Below, piece after piece: positions 34,880 to 43,551 of a DNA stretch of 64,000 bases. Numbering within the stretch: position 1 is the stretch's first letter; each line of letters begins with the position of its first letter. The position numbers and the translations under genes were made by a program. The stretch comes from Thiotrichales bacterium (GTDB lineage: Bacteria; Pseudomonadota; Gammaproteobacteria; Beggiatoales; Beggiatoaceae), in assembly GCA_016744475.1 (NCBI GenBank), contig JADGEH010000004.1:1-64000 (forward strand). The letters run 5' to 3'. The notes beneath the pieces were generated by a model. The model searched no databases. It was not told the DNA's origin and saw nothing but the letters and a program-made list of their open reading frames with translations.

Positions 34880-35530
34880 TTATAAGGTGTCCTGTTTACG
34901 GTCTACGGTGTTATCCGACGCGGTGTCGTCTACGTCTTCATCTTCTGCGACGATATGTTTAGCTAAAAAGAAGGCTTGTCCAATCACAAACAATAAGGTT
35001 AAACCCAGTAAACCAAAGAGTTTGAAATTGACCCAAAATTCAGTGCTGTAATTGTAAGCCACATAGATATTGACGATGCCCATCAGGGTGAAAAAGACCA
35101 CCCAGGCTACATTTAAACGTGTCCATACACGCGGCTCGTCTAACTCTATATTGGCTTCCATCATGCGTTGCACGAGGGGTTTACTGCCAATAAATTGGCT
35201 GCCTAAAAAGGCAACGGCGAACATCCAATTGACAGCGGTGGGTTTCCATTTAATAAAGGTTTCATCTTGAAATAGCAAAGTGGCTCCGCCTAAGACTGTA
35301 ATCAATCCCAAGGTGATGAGATGCATTTTTTCAAAACGGCGGTGTTTAAGCCAAAACAATAATACTTGAGCGGCTGAAGCAATAATGGCGACCAGCGTGG
35401 CAGCGTAAATAGCGCCTTCGGTGCCGCCAGGGATAAAGCCGAGTTGTGAGTCCTTATCGACAAAATCCGCATAGAACTTAAAGGTGATAAAAAATAATAA
35501 AACCGGTAAAAAATCAAAGAGTAACTTCAT
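34880..35530 (-). CDS. yciB: YciB / intracellular septation protein A family membrane protein
   Basis: The protein has 216 residues and about five or six membrane segments. The family start [14 protein letters not shown] is clear, with [12 protein letters not shown] and [15 protein letters not shown] later, and R-V-W-T-R-L-N near residue 134. The tail is acidic and longer than in E. coli. YciB is linked to cell envelope synthesis and division. It leads a leftward run of HD, yciI, bolA and parvulin genes. Confidence 0.93.
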   Translation of the reverse strand: MKLLFDFLPVLLFFITFKFYADFVDKDSQLGFIPGGTEGAIYAATLVAIIASAAQVLLFWLKHRRFEKMHLITLGLITVLGGATLLFQDETFIKWKPTAVNWMFAVAFLGSQFIGSKPLVQRMMEANIELDEPRVWTRLNVAWVVFFTLMGIVNIYVAYNYSTEFWVNFKLFGLLGLTLLFVIGQAFFLAKHIVAEDEDVDDTASDNTVDRKQDTL

Positions 35531-35602
35531 AGATGATCCAGGGTGTCGGGGCTTTTAAAACCTTGTGGTGGGATAAGCAGAATGCCTCGCGGCAAGAGGC
35601 TC

Positions 35603-36343
35603 TTAATGTAGGGACGATGCAGAGGAACATAAAGTGTGGTAGCGCTGCATCACTTCTCGCACCGCATCAGGATAACCCACTGCATCCATTTGTCGCATAC
35701 CTTCACGGAAAAAGCCTTGAGCTTCTTCAGGAAAATGTGAGACCAAGGTTTGAAAGGCAGTATCCATTAATGCCTCATTGTATGAGCGGGTAGCGATGAT
35801 GGCGTAATTGATATGCAGCAGTAACCAAGGTCGTCCCGGATTCATTTTTTCCAAGTCTTGTTTGATGAAAGCCGGAGCCGTCGCCATGATGTCGGGCACG
35901 ATGTCGCCCACAGCAGTAAGCAAGGCCGCATCTTGAGTTTGATTGGCAAATTCGGCTAAGCAATTCACCACGCCTTCCAAGGCTTCAATTTCACCATGAT
36001 GCCGCCCCATCCAAGCCACCAACAGCAAAATCGCCGCTCGTGTGGGTTGTGGATCAAGTTCTAATTTTAGATTCCAGGCATCCAGGGTGTACAGCAACTG
36101 CAAACCCTGCGCACCTAGATGATGAATATCCTCCACATCTAAAATGGCATCGCTGGCATTGTTCTGTGCTTGCTGCATGATGTCACTGAACTGCTGTAAT
36201 GCTTGCGCAAAATCAGACAGTTTGACCGTATGGCTGGCTTGCAATTGTGCAACGCTATCTGCCTGTGTTTGTGTGGCAGTGTGCAGTTGCTCTAGGGCTT
36301 GCGCAATATTGCGACTTAATTGTTGAGTGTCATGACTTATCAT
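35603..36343 (-). CDS. Unrecognised cytoplasmic protein
   Basis: A protein of about 246 residues. The frame stays open upstream to 36517, but those 58 extra codons are encoded by a family-2-like repeat (36370-36495), so the start is placed at the first ATG outside it, 36343. Residues 1-75 form a likely coiled coil rich in Gln, Ala and Leu. The rest is helical, with M-G-R-H-H-G-E-I-E-A-L-E-G and P-G-R-P-W-L-L-L-H-I-N-Y-A. No signal peptide, membrane segment or known motif was found. It lies 72 bases upstream of yciB on the same strand and divergent from rpoH. Confidence 0.65.
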   Translation of the reverse strand: MISHDTQQLSRNIAQALEQLHTATQTQADSVAQLQASHTVKLSDFAQALQQFSDIMQQAQNNASDAILDVEDIHHLGAQGLQLLYTLDAWNLKLELDPQPTRAAILLLVAWMGRHHGEIEALEGVVNCLAEFANQTQDAALLTAVGDIVPDIMATAPAFIKQDLEKMNPGRPWLLLHINYAIIATRSYNEALMDTAFQTLVSHFPEEAQGFFREGMRQMDAVGYPDAVREVMQRYHTLCSSASSLH

Positions 36344-36369
36344 AGGCTGCGCATTATCAATGATGCAGA

Positions 36370-36495
36370 TAGGCTTTGTCCATGCTGATGAAGCCGCCGC
36401 TTTTTGTGGCATATCCGCTATTCGCTGCAAAACATCTCCCCACTGGCTGCAAAAAGAAGCGGTTCGCTCCACTCCCCAAATATCAACAAAGCCTA
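36370..36495. repeat. Diverged family-2 MITE between rpoH and the unknown gene
   Basis: A 126-bp element with ends TAGGCTTTGT and ACAAAGCCTA. The inside shows the GCCGCCGCTTTTTG and AAAAGAAGCGG pairing typical of these repeats. It ends about 40 bases before the rpoH promoter. Confidence 0.72.
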
Positions 36496-36534
36496 ATAAC
36501 ACACTTGACAAATACACTATGTACAGAAATTAAT

Positions 36535-36562
36535 TTGAAATCCTTTAGCAGCGGCTTATAAT
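36535..36562 (+). promoter_or_regulatory. Sigma-70-type promoter of rpoH
   Basis: TTGAAA at 36535-36540 and a perfect TATAAT at 36557-36562 are separated by 16 bases. Transcription would start near 36569, inside the CIRCE operator. Leader to the rpoH ATG is about 55 bases. Confidence 0.82.
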
Positions 36563-36566
36563 GCCG

Positions 36567-36593
36567 TTAGCACTCTAACATTGAGAGTGCTAA
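36567..36593. promoter_or_regulatory. Perfect CIRCE operator (HrcA-binding site) at rpoH
   Basis: TTAGCACTC, nine bases, GAGTGCTAA: this matches the consensus CIRCE element with no mismatch and the correct spacing. It begins five bases after the -10 hexamer and covers the expected transcription start, the usual place for repression by HrcA. Confidence 0.93.
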
Positions 36594-36624
36594 AACACAT
36601 GTCACAACAAAGAGGGGCATCATC

Positions 36625-37485
36625 ATGAGCAACGCTTTAGCACTCAAATTAAATTCAAAATTAACCGTTTCAGAACAGAGTATTGACAGCTATATTCAAG
36701 CAGTTAAAGCGATTCCCACGTTAACTGAGATAGAAGAACGCGCACTGGCGTTTCGTTTATTTGAGGAAGAAGACCTAGGCGCTGCGAAAAAATTGGTGTT
36801 ATCGCATTTACGCTTTGTCCTGTATATCGCGCAAGGCTATCGTGGTTACGGTCTGCCATTAGCGGATTTGGTGCAGGAAGGCAATATTGGTCTGATGAAA
36901 GCGATTAAGCGTTTTGATCCTAATGTGGGCGTGCGATTGGTGTCTTTTGCTGTGCATTGGATTCGTGCAGAAATCCATGAATTTATTTTGAAAAACTGGC
37001 GCATCGTCAAAGTCGCCACGACTAAAGCACAGCGTAAATTATTCTTTAACCTGCGCAGTTCTAAAAAACGTCTGGGCTGGTTATCTTATGCTGAAGTGCA
37101 AACCGTGGCTAAAGATTTAGGCGTGTTGCCTAAAGATGTCCTAGAAATGGAAAAGCGCATGAGTGGCAACGATACGCCGTTTGACGCGCCCACCGATCAT
37201 GATGATGAAGATTTTGTTGCCGCCCCTTCAGGCTATTTGGAAGATTATCGTTTTGACCCTGCGGCTTTAGTCGAAGAACACGAATGGGAAAGTCAGCAAA
37301 GCGATAAATTACATGAAGTGTTTGCTTCCCTCGATGAGCGCAGCAGCGATATTTTGCAACAACGTTGGTTGAGTGAAGATAAAGCGACCTTACAAGATTT
37401 AGCGGATAAATATCATGTATCAGCTGAGCGTATTCGCCAAATTGAAACCGCTGCCATCAAAAAATTGCGCAAGCAGATGATCTAA
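36625..37485 (+). CDS. rpoH: RpoH, heat-shock sigma factor sigma-32
   Basis: The protein has 286 residues, the standard RpoH length. Region 2 includes [28 protein letters not shown] and [10 protein letters not shown]. The RpoH box Q-R-K-L-F-F-N-L-R is present near residue 134 and separates it from housekeeping sigma factors. Region 4 ends with a helix-turn-helix, [19 protein letters not shown]. It directs RNA polymerase to heat-shock promoters. Upstream lie a sigma-70 promoter and a CIRCE operator, so HrcA should repress it. The ribosome-binding site AGAGGGG lies eight bases before the ATG. ftsX, its common neighbour, is absent. Confidence 0.96.
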   Translation: MSNALALKLNSKLTVSEQSIDSYIQAVKAIPTLTEIEERALAFRLFEEEDLGAAKKLVLSHLRFVLYIAQGYRGYGLPLADLVQEGNIGLMKAIKRFDPNVGVRLVSFAVHWIRAEIHEFILKNWRIVKVATTKAQRKLFFNLRSSKKRLGWLSYAEVQTVAKDLGVLPKDVLEMEKRMSGNDTPFDAPTDHDDEDFVAAPSGYLEDYRFDPAALVEEHEWESQQSDKLHEVFASLDERSSDILQQRWLSEDKATLQDLADKYHVSAERIRQIETAAIKKLRKQMI

Positions 37486-37505
37486 CCCTTTTAGTTCTGT
37501 TGCTC

Positions 37506-37535
37506 AGCCCGTATGGGTAGTTATCAATACGGGCT
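37506..37535. terminator. Hairpin between convergent rpoH and DUF1015 gene
   Basis: AGCCCGTAT and ATACGGGCT form a perfect 9-bp stem with a 12-base loop, 20 bases after the rpoH stop and 11 bases beyond the DUF1015 stop. There is no clear T-run on either side, so it may act as a shared, weak or Rho-aided terminator. Confidence 0.6.
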
Positions 37536-37546
37536 AAACCACAAGC

Positions 37547-38785
37547 TTATAACAAGTGTGACACCAAGCCATCAGCCAGTTTAGGTTCAAACCAAGTGGA
37601 TTTAGGCGGCATCACTTGTCCCGCATCAGCCACCGCCATCAGTTCCTCAATGCTGGTCGGATACAGCGCAAACGCCACCGCCATTTCGCCACTGTCCACG
37701 CGCTTTTCCAAACCTTCCAAGCCTCGAATCCCCCCCACAAAATCAATACGTTTATCACGGCGTGGATCAGTAATATTTAGAATCGGTGCAATCAGATGCT
37801 CGCTGAGCAAGCTGACATCTAATGCAGCAACGGGATCATCTTGTGGCACTTTTTCTGATTTGATACTGATTTGATACCATTGCCCGTCTAAATACAGACC
37901 AAATTCTCCGCGTTGAGTCGGTTTATGTTGAGCGGTTTGTAGCGTGACAGAAAAATTCTCCGCGACTTTAGCCAGAAAATCGTCTTTAGACAGACCATTG
38001 AGGTCTTTGATCACGCGGTTATAGTCAAGAATTTTCATGCGTGTGTCAGGAAACATCACCACTAAGAAATAATGACACGGTTCTTCACTGGTATTACTAG
38101 GAGTGCTGGCACGACGCTTAGAAGCCACACGAGAAGCCGCCGCAGAACGATGATGTCCATCAGCAATATAAAGGTTGGGCATGGCATCAAAAGTAGTGGT
38201 AATGGTCTCGATGTCTTCCTTGATGTCTACTAACCATAAGCGATGAATAATGCCATCGTCGGCGGTGACATCCACCAGTGGTGGTGCGGCACTGATGCGA
38301 TCCATCATGCCTTGAATGCCCTCATCTTGCTTGTAGGTCAGCAACACGGGCCCGGTTTGCGCGTTTAAGGTATCCACCTGGCGCACGCGATCATCTTCTT
38401 TATCGGGACGAGTAAATTCATGCTTGCGGATGCGATTGGTGTCGTAATCATCCACCGAAGCCACCGCGACTAAACCGGTCTGGCGATGCTCACCCATAAT
38501 GAGTTCGTAAAGATAATAATAAGAGGACTCATCCTGCTTGAGCACCCCTTTATCCAGCATGTGTTGCAGGTTTTCTGCGCCTTTTTCATACACCGCTGTA
38601 GAGTAGGGATCAGTCCCTGCTGGCAAGTCAATTTCAGGGCGTGAGATATGTAAAAAGCTCCAAGGCCGTCCATCCGCACGTTGTTTAGCTTCTTCAGTGT
38701 TTAAAACATCGTAAGGCGGTGCGACGACGGCCTCGGTATATTCGGGTTGGGGACGTAAACCAGCAAAAGCGCGAATCAGTGACAT
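37547..38785 (-). CDS. DUF1015 family protein
   Basis: The protein has 412 residues. Family marks: I-R-A-F-A-G-L-R-P near the start, V-V-A-P-P-Y-D-V-L, R-K-H-E-F-T-R-P-D-K-E-D-D-R (about residue 130) and Y-I-A-D-G-H-H-R-S-A-A-A (about 207). The D-G-H-H-R segment looks like a metal- or nucleotide-binding site. DUF1015 proteins are widespread, cytoplasmic and of unsettled function; some lie in serine or nucleotide metabolism contexts, which is not so here. No signal peptide. It is convergent with rpoH. Confidence 0.88.
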   Translation of the reverse strand: MSLIRAFAGLRPQPEYTEAVVAPPYDVLNTEEAKQRADGRPWSFLHISRPEIDLPAGTDPYSTAVYEKGAENLQHMLDKGVLKQDESSYYYLYELIMGEHRQTGLVAVASVDDYDTNRIRKHEFTRPDKEDDRVRQVDTLNAQTGPVLLTYKQDEGIQGMMDRISAAPPLVDVTADDGIIHRLWLVDIKEDIETITTTFDAMPNLYIADGHHRSAAASRVASKRRASTPSNTSEEPCHYFLVVMFPDTRMKILDYNRVIKDLNGLSKDDFLAKVAENFSVTLQTAQHKPTQRGEFGLYLDGQWYQISIKSEKVPQDDPVAALDVSLLSEHLIAPILNITDPRRDKRIDFVGGIRGLEGLEKRVDSGEMAVAFALYPTSIEELMAVADAGQVMPPKSTWFEPKLADGLVSHLL

Positions 38786-39018
38786 ATTGTTTCCTCAAAA
38801 TGAAAACCAGCGTGGAGCGGTAGCGTAAAGATGCGCTAATCGGCAAAAGAGCACATTAGATCTGAGCAAAGCCGTCCGTTGGGTCAGCTGGTCGCTACGA
38901 TGACCTGTATTTGTATAGACTCTAAAACAGCGAATGCTCAGAATGCGGGCATTGTACAAAAACGCGCCTAGCGTTTCAGCATTGATTTGTTGAGCATAGC
39001 ACTAGGCTTTGTTGACAT
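38786..39018. other. Intergenic region with decayed repeat fragments
   Basis: No gene. Positions about 38865-38935 contain AAAGCCGTCC, GTTGGGTCA and CGCTACGATG, fragments of a family-1 arm as in the copy at 34086. Positions 39003-39018 read TAGGCTTTGTTGACAT, a family-2 left end, directly interrupted by the family-1 copy that follows. Confidence 0.55.
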
Positions 39019-39181
39019 TAGACTTGTTGCAAGGGGTATCCATCGACTGCAAAGGCGTGGATTTTGGCCTGTTTTTCCGCTTTTTCTCGTTAAATAGCCC
39101 GCTATTCGCCTCAAAAAACCGAAAAAACCGCCTCAAAACCACACCTTTTCGCTACGATGCCTACCCCTCGCAACAAGTCTA
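39019..39181 (-). repeat. Family-1 MITE, complete, opposite orientation
   Basis: A 163-bp copy with ends TAGACTTGTTGC and GCAACAAGTCTA, inverted relative to the copies at 21321, 46333 and 60316. It appears to be inserted at a TA inside a family-2 relic: TAGGCTTTGTTGACAT before it and TTATGGGGACAAGATGAG after it resemble the two halves of a family-2 left arm. Confidence 0.88.
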
Positions 39182-39205
39182 TTATGGGGACAAGATGAGT
39201 TTTAA

Positions 39206-39480
39206 CTCGTTCTCATGCGGCGCATTACTGTCATAAAGTGAAGCCCCAAAGGGGCGTCATCTCTATAGCCTAGGGCCACGCCCTAGGTTAAACGGATAGA
39301 AGAGGCTCAGCCCTGAAAGGGCGACATAAAACGCCATGCCGCCTTTATATTGCGCCCTTTCAGGGCTGGGTCGGTATCATCGACCAAACCCAGGGCGTTG
39401 CCCTGGGCTATAGGGATACCGCCCCGTTGGGGCTAAAAATCCTTCACTTAAATGGCAGTGATGCGGCGCATGGGAACGAG
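39206..39480. repeat. 275-bp near-palindromic inverted repeat
   Basis: The outer arms CTCGTTCTCATGCGGCGCAT and ATGCGGCGCATGGGAACGAG pair. Inside them AAGTGAAGCCCC pairs with GGGGCT...CTTCACTT, CCTAGG/GCCCTAGG pairs with CCCAGGGC/GCCCTGGG, and GCCCTGAAAGGGCG pairs with CGCCCTTTCAGGGC near the centre. There is no ORF. It differs from the MITE families and lies before the ATPase gene. Confidence 0.8.
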
Positions 39481-39604
39481 GGTAATGCGGTATTTCTTAA
39501 CGCATTTTGTAGTCAGAAAAAAATGAATATTATCAGCAGCAAAGCGATCTTAAATATCGCCATTTATCATGCGTCTTAAAGACGATACGAATATTGGAAA
39601 CAAC

Positions 39605-40945
39605 ATGACACTAGCACTTGCGCGTTTCTATCGTGCCAGCAATCCGGGAAAAACCCTACATCTGGATGATGAGCAGGAACGTAAATATTACATTGATTTT
39701 TCTCCCGTGCGCGGCGGACGGGTTACTCGTGAATTGGAGCGCACGATTACCTTGCTCTCCCCGGATGAACCCACCACGCAGTTATTCACAGGGCATATCG
39801 GCTGCGGCAAATCGACAGAACTGCTGTGGCTGAGCCATGAATTAGAGCGCCAGGATTTCCATGTGGTGTATTTTGAATCCAGCCAAGATTTGGTGATGGC
39901 GGATGTGGATGTCACTGATGTGTTGCTGTCCGTGGCGCGTCAAGTCTCAGATAGCTTAGAAGCCGCTAATATCATTTTAGAACCGACGGGGTTTAAAGCC
40001 TTATTGGCCGGAGCGATTAAGCTCTTAAACACGGAAATTGAGCTATCCGCTCAAGCCAATGTGCCAGGTTTAGGAGAAGTGGGTTTTGATCATAAAAAAG
40101 GTTTTTCGTTAGGATTAGGCATTGGCAAACTCACCGCTAAAGCGAAAAACAGCCCGGAATTACGTTCACAATTGCGCCAATATTTAGAACCGCGCACTGA
40201 TACGATTTTGCAGGCGATTAATAAAGAATTGCTAGAACCTGCCCAACAAGCGTTGAAAGCCATCGGCAAGCAAGGCTTGATTGTGATTGTGGACAATTTA
40301 GATCGAATTGATAACACGTCAAAAATGTCAGGGCGCACGCAACCGGAATATTTGTTCGTGGATCGCGGCGAGCAATTAAAACAATTGCATTGCCATGTGG
40401 TTTATACGATTCCTTTGGTATTAATGTTTTCTAACGATTGGAGCCGCTTAACCAATCGCTTTGGCGTTGATCCCAAGGTGTTGCCGATGGTGCAAGTGCG
40501 TCATCGTGACGGGCGTGCTTATGAACCCGGTGTGGCTTTGTTGCGTCAAATGATTTTGGCGCGTGCCTTTCCTGATCTGCCTCCTGAACAACGTTTAGAT
40601 CACATTACAGAGATTTTTGCCGAGCCTGAATTATTAGATCGTTTGTGTTTAGTTAATGGCGGGCATGTGCGGCGTACTTTGATGATGTTGTATTCCTGTT
40701 TGCAGCGGGAAGACCCGCCGTTATCCAAAGCGGGCTTAGACACCGTGATTCGGGTGCAGCGGGATAAGTTGGCACAAGCGATTACGCAGGAAGAATGGGT
40801 ATTAATTCGAGAAGTGCAAAAAACTCGTTTGGTCTCAGGGGAAAACCAGCACAAAACCTTGCTGCGCAGTATGTTTGTGTTTGAATACCATGATGATCAA
40901 GGCCGTTGGTTTGATGTCAATCCTTTATTAGCCGATGAATATTAA
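39605..40945 (+). CDS. P-loop ATPase (AAA/STAND-like)
   Basis: A protein of about 446 residues. Start at the second ATG, preceded by TTGGAAA; an in-frame ATG twelve codons earlier has no ribosome-binding site. Walker A is G-H-I-G-C-G-K-S-T (about residues 63-71) and Walker B is L-I-V-I-V-D-N-L-D-R-I-D (about 224-236). R-T-Q-P-E-Y-L-F-V-D-R-G and a basic sensor-like region follow, with C-terminal helices. This is an ATP-binding protein in the broad KAP/STAND group. No effector domain, nuclease or membrane segment is visible. It overlaps cmoB by eleven bases, so the two are probably coupled. The role is unknown; a defence function was considered but nothing adjacent supports it. Confidence 0.72.
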   Translation: MTLALARFYRASNPGKTLHLDDEQERKYYIDFSPVRGGRVTRELERTITLLSPDEPTTQLFTGHIGCGKSTELLWLSHELERQDFHVVYFESSQDLVMADVDVTDVLLSVARQVSDSLEAANIILEPTGFKALLAGAIKLLNTEIELSAQANVPGLGEVGFDHKKGFSLGLGIGKLTAKAKNSPELRSQLRQYLEPRTDTILQAINKELLEPAQQALKAIGKQGLIVIVDNLDRIDNTSKMSGRTQPEYLFVDRGEQLKQLHCHVVYTIPLVLMFSNDWSRLTNRFGVDPKVLPMVQVRHRDGRAYEPGVALLRQMILARAFPDLPPEQRLDHITEIFAEPELLDRLCLVNGGHVRRTLMMLYSCLQREDPPLSKAGLDTVIRVQRDKLAQAITQEEWVLIREVQKTRLVSGENQHKTLLRSMFVFEYHDDQGRWFDVNPLLADEY

Positions 40946-41933
40946 TCCTTTGCCCTATTATCAATCAGCCTTTGCCGCCTTGGAAAACACGCTGGCGGTG
41001 AGTTGGTTGGAACACCTGCCACAACAGATCACGGCGGCGTTTGATCAAGCGCAGCATGGGCATTTGCCGGATTGGTGGCAGCACTTTCAACAATTACCGT
41101 CTTTCCATCTAGCGTCGGTGTCATTGGATCAGGCGTGTGTCAGCGCGGGTGTAAAAGCTGATTTAAGCGATGCCCAACGCGAGGTTTTGCAACAACAATT
41201 GATGCGTTGGCATCCGTGGCGCAAAGGCCCTTATGCCATCGGTGAGCTGGAGATAGATACCGAATGGCGCTCGGATTGGAAATGGGATCGTTTAAAACAA
41301 GTCATCAGTCCGCTACACGGGCGCACCGTATTAGATGTGGGTTGCGGCAACGGTTATCACTGTTGGCGCATGTTAGGCGCAGGGGCTAAGCAGGTGTTTG
41401 GCATCGATCCTACGATGCTGAGCGTGTTGCAATTTTTGGTGATGAAGCATTTTCTCGGCACGCAGCATCCCGCTTGGGTGTTGCCTCTCGGCATTGAAGC
41501 GCTACCCGCACAATTGCGGGCTTTTGATACGGTGTTTTCAATGGGGGTGTTATATCACCGCCGCTCGCCGCTGGATCATTTGCTGGAATTGCGTGATAGC
41601 TTGCGCCCAGATGGGGAATTGGTGTTAGAAACGCTGGTGATTGACGGTGCGATGGGGGAAGTGTTAGTGCCTGAAGGACGTTATGCCAAAATGCGTAATG
41701 TGTGGTTTATTCCTTCACCCGCGACCTTGCTCAGTTGGTTGAAGCGCTGCGGTTTTGTCGATATACGTTTAGTCGATGTGACGACCACATCGCTGGAAGA
41801 GCAACGCAGCACCGCTTGGATGCAGTTTGAATCCTTGGCTGATTTTCTTGATCCTGATGATGTCAGTCGCACGGCTGAGGGTTTACCCGCGCCACGCCGC
41901 GCCGTCGTCATTGCTCGCACACGCTCGGTTTAG
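40935..41933 (+). CDS. cmoB: CmoB, tRNA U34 carboxymethyltransferase
   Basis: The protein has 332 residues. L-M-R-W-H-P-W-R-K-G-P and D-T-E-W-R-S-D-W-K-W-D-R are CmoB-specific segments that bind carboxy-SAM. V-L-D-V-G-C-G-N-G-Y-H-C-W-R-M is the methyltransferase motif I and F-S-M-G-V-L-Y-H-R-R-S-P a later conserved block. It transfers a carboxymethyl group to 5-hydroxyuridine in tRNA, giving cmo5U34. CmoA, which makes carboxy-SAM and usually lies beside cmoB, is not here; an ATPase gene takes that place. The TAG stop is formed at the junction with a family-3 repeat. Confidence 0.95.
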   Translation: MNINPLPYYQSAFAALENTLAVSWLEHLPQQITAAFDQAQHGHLPDWWQHFQQLPSFHLASVSLDQACVSAGVKADLSDAQREVLQQQLMRWHPWRKGPYAIGELEIDTEWRSDWKWDRLKQVISPLHGRTVLDVGCGNGYHCWRMLGAGAKQVFGIDPTMLSVLQFLVMKHFLGTQHPAWVLPLGIEALPAQLRAFDTVFSMGVLYHRRSPLDHLLELRDSLRPDGELVLETLVIDGAMGEVLVPEGRYAKMRNVWFIPSPATLLSWLKRCGFVDIRLVDVTTTSLEEQRSTAWMQFESLADFLDPDDVSRTAEGLPAPRRAVVIARTRSV

Positions 41934-42094
41934 AGCCTATACGAAAATGGGATAATCGGCTGCAAACCCGCCCTTTTGGTCAGGTTTTCCGCTTTTTTTC
42001 GTTAAATAGCTCGCTATTCGCCTTAAAAAACCGAAAATCCTGCCTCAAAATGGCGAATTTTCGCTTCGATTCCCCATCTTCATATAGGCTCTTA
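41931..42094. repeat. Family-3 MITE with a family-1 core
   Basis: A 164-bp element with ends GAGCCTATACGAAAATGGG and CCCATCTTCATATAGGCTC. The middle (TTTCGTTAAATAGCTCGC and TATTCGCC) is shared with family 1. Its outermost bases form the stop codons of both flanking convergent genes: TAG of cmoB and TAA of the CBS-kinase gene. Confidence 0.86.
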
Positions 42095-43354
42095 AGCCGC
42101 GATCTGCTCCTCTGGTAATGGAATTTTTTGCGGCAAGCTGATAGAAAAAGTGCTGCCTTGATCGACCTCACTTTCAACCGCTATCGAGCCACCCATTATC
42201 TGGCAAAATTGATAAGTAATGTTTAAACCCAATCCAGCACCATCAAATTGACGGGTAGAAGAATCATCGGCTTGCGTGAAAGCTTCAAACAAAGTAGCCA
42301 GCTTTTCTTGCTGAATTCCCATGCCTTGATCTTTGATGCTGAATAACACATGGGGCTTGGATTTATCCGTTTGCACTTTGACGGTTAAGAGCACTTCGCT
42401 GTTAGCAGAGAATTTTGCGGCATTGCTTAATAGGTTGAGTAAACATTGACGCAATTTAGCCTTGTCGGTGTGCATCACTGGAATCTCTTTATCTGCATAA
42501 TCAATACGTAAAGTGTTCTTTTTTTTATCCATCCAGGGTTTGACCATTGCGGCAATATTGTCGAGCATGTCGGGTAAGGACACGACTTCCGGTGTCACCT
42601 CCATTTTCCCCGCTTCAATTTTAGTGATGTCGAGAATATCGCTAATAATATTCAGCAAGTTTTCTCCCGCCCCGCGAATGCGTCCTAAATCGCCTGAATA
42701 ATCCGTGTGTCCATCATCTTCTAAGTCTTCTTGCAACATTTCGCTGTAGCCAATAATGGCATTCAGTGGTGTGCGTAATTCGTGGCTCATATTGGCGAGA
42801 AAGCGGCTTTTGGCGCGATTGGCGGCTTTAGCTTCTTTCATCGTTGACTGAAGTTCTAAACCACGTTGTTCCAGTTGCACGACTTTTTGCGCTAATTCTT
42901 GATCATAAGCGCGAAATTTCACGTCAGTAATGGCTTTCAATAAATCCATAATTCGCCCAATACCACAATATTTTCCATTGTCTGTGATGAGAAAATCTTC
43001 CGTCACAGGAAATTGCATATTGTCGGTCAAATATTGGCTGGCTTCTTCTAGGGAGGTATTTTTTTCTAAGATGAGCGGGCGATCATGCATGAATTGCTGA
43101 ATCGGTTTTTTGCCGTATAGCTCGCGCCCGTAGTTCAGCAGGAAAATGCGTAAAATACGATAGCGGCTGATAATGCCGATGGGTTTGCCTTTTTTAACAA
43201 TGGGAAGGGACAATAATTGACGGTTGTCTTCCGATAAAAAGACTTCGCCTACCCTTTCTACGCTGGAGTCAGGATCAATCGGCAAAATAGGGATGGTTAA
43301 TGCAGAAACAGTGTCTGTGGACATAAGGTCAACAAAATAATGAAAAAACGTCAT
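42092..43354 (-). CDS. CBS-domain sensor histidine kinase
   Basis: A protein of about 420 residues; an ATG ten codons downstream (43324) is an alternative start. Residues 5-150 are a CBS pair ([15 protein letters not shown] and [11 protein letters not shown]). A coiled linker follows. The HisKA block [17 protein letters not shown] has its His near 188. The HATPase has [17 protein letters not shown] and G-A-G-L-G-L-N-I-T. No membrane segment or receiver domain is present, so it is a soluble kinase that may sense adenine nucleotides through the CBS pair. It is about 190 bases downstream of a hybrid kinase gene on the same strand, a plausible partner. Confidence 0.9.
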   Translation of the reverse strand: MTFFHYFVDLMSTDTVSALTIPILPIDPDSSVERVGEVFLSEDNRQLLSLPIVKKGKPIGIISRYRILRIFLLNYGRELYGKKPIQQFMHDRPLILEKNTSLEEASQYLTDNMQFPVTEDFLITDNGKYCGIGRIMDLLKAITDVKFRAYDQELAQKVVQLEQRGLELQSTMKEAKAANRAKSRFLANMSHELRTPLNAIIGYSEMLQEDLEDDGHTDYSGDLGRIRGAGENLLNIISDILDITKIEAGKMEVTPEVVSLPDMLDNIAAMVKPWMDKKKNTLRIDYADKEIPVMHTDKAKLRQCLLNLLSNAAKFSANSEVLLTVKVQTDKSKPHVLFSIKDQGMGIQQEKLATLFEAFTQADDSSTRQFDGAGLGLNITYQFCQIMGGSIAVESEVDQGSTFSISLPQKIPLPEEQIAA

Positions 43355-43551
43355 CAATGATCAGTACGTCAATACGCAAACAACGTACCCTTGAAAGGTG
43401 ATGAACGGATGTGGGGCAGCCTATCCATTGGCTTCATACCATCATCTGTATCACACCCAGGTATTTATTGGGCATGACGTATTCTAGGCTCTGCGCGTGA
43501 CACAAAGATGACATGTTTCAGACGAGATATTTTCAGTAAATTCAAAGCCTT

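Noticed and set aside
39009-39236. 75-codon ORF across the family-1 copy
   Set aside because: It is read straight through a repeat; the same frame opens in other copies with no ribosome-binding site.
39605-40945. ATPase as part of an anti-phage defence system
   Set aside because: No effector, nuclease, reverse transcriptase or other defence gene adjoins it; the neighbour is a tRNA-modifying enzyme.
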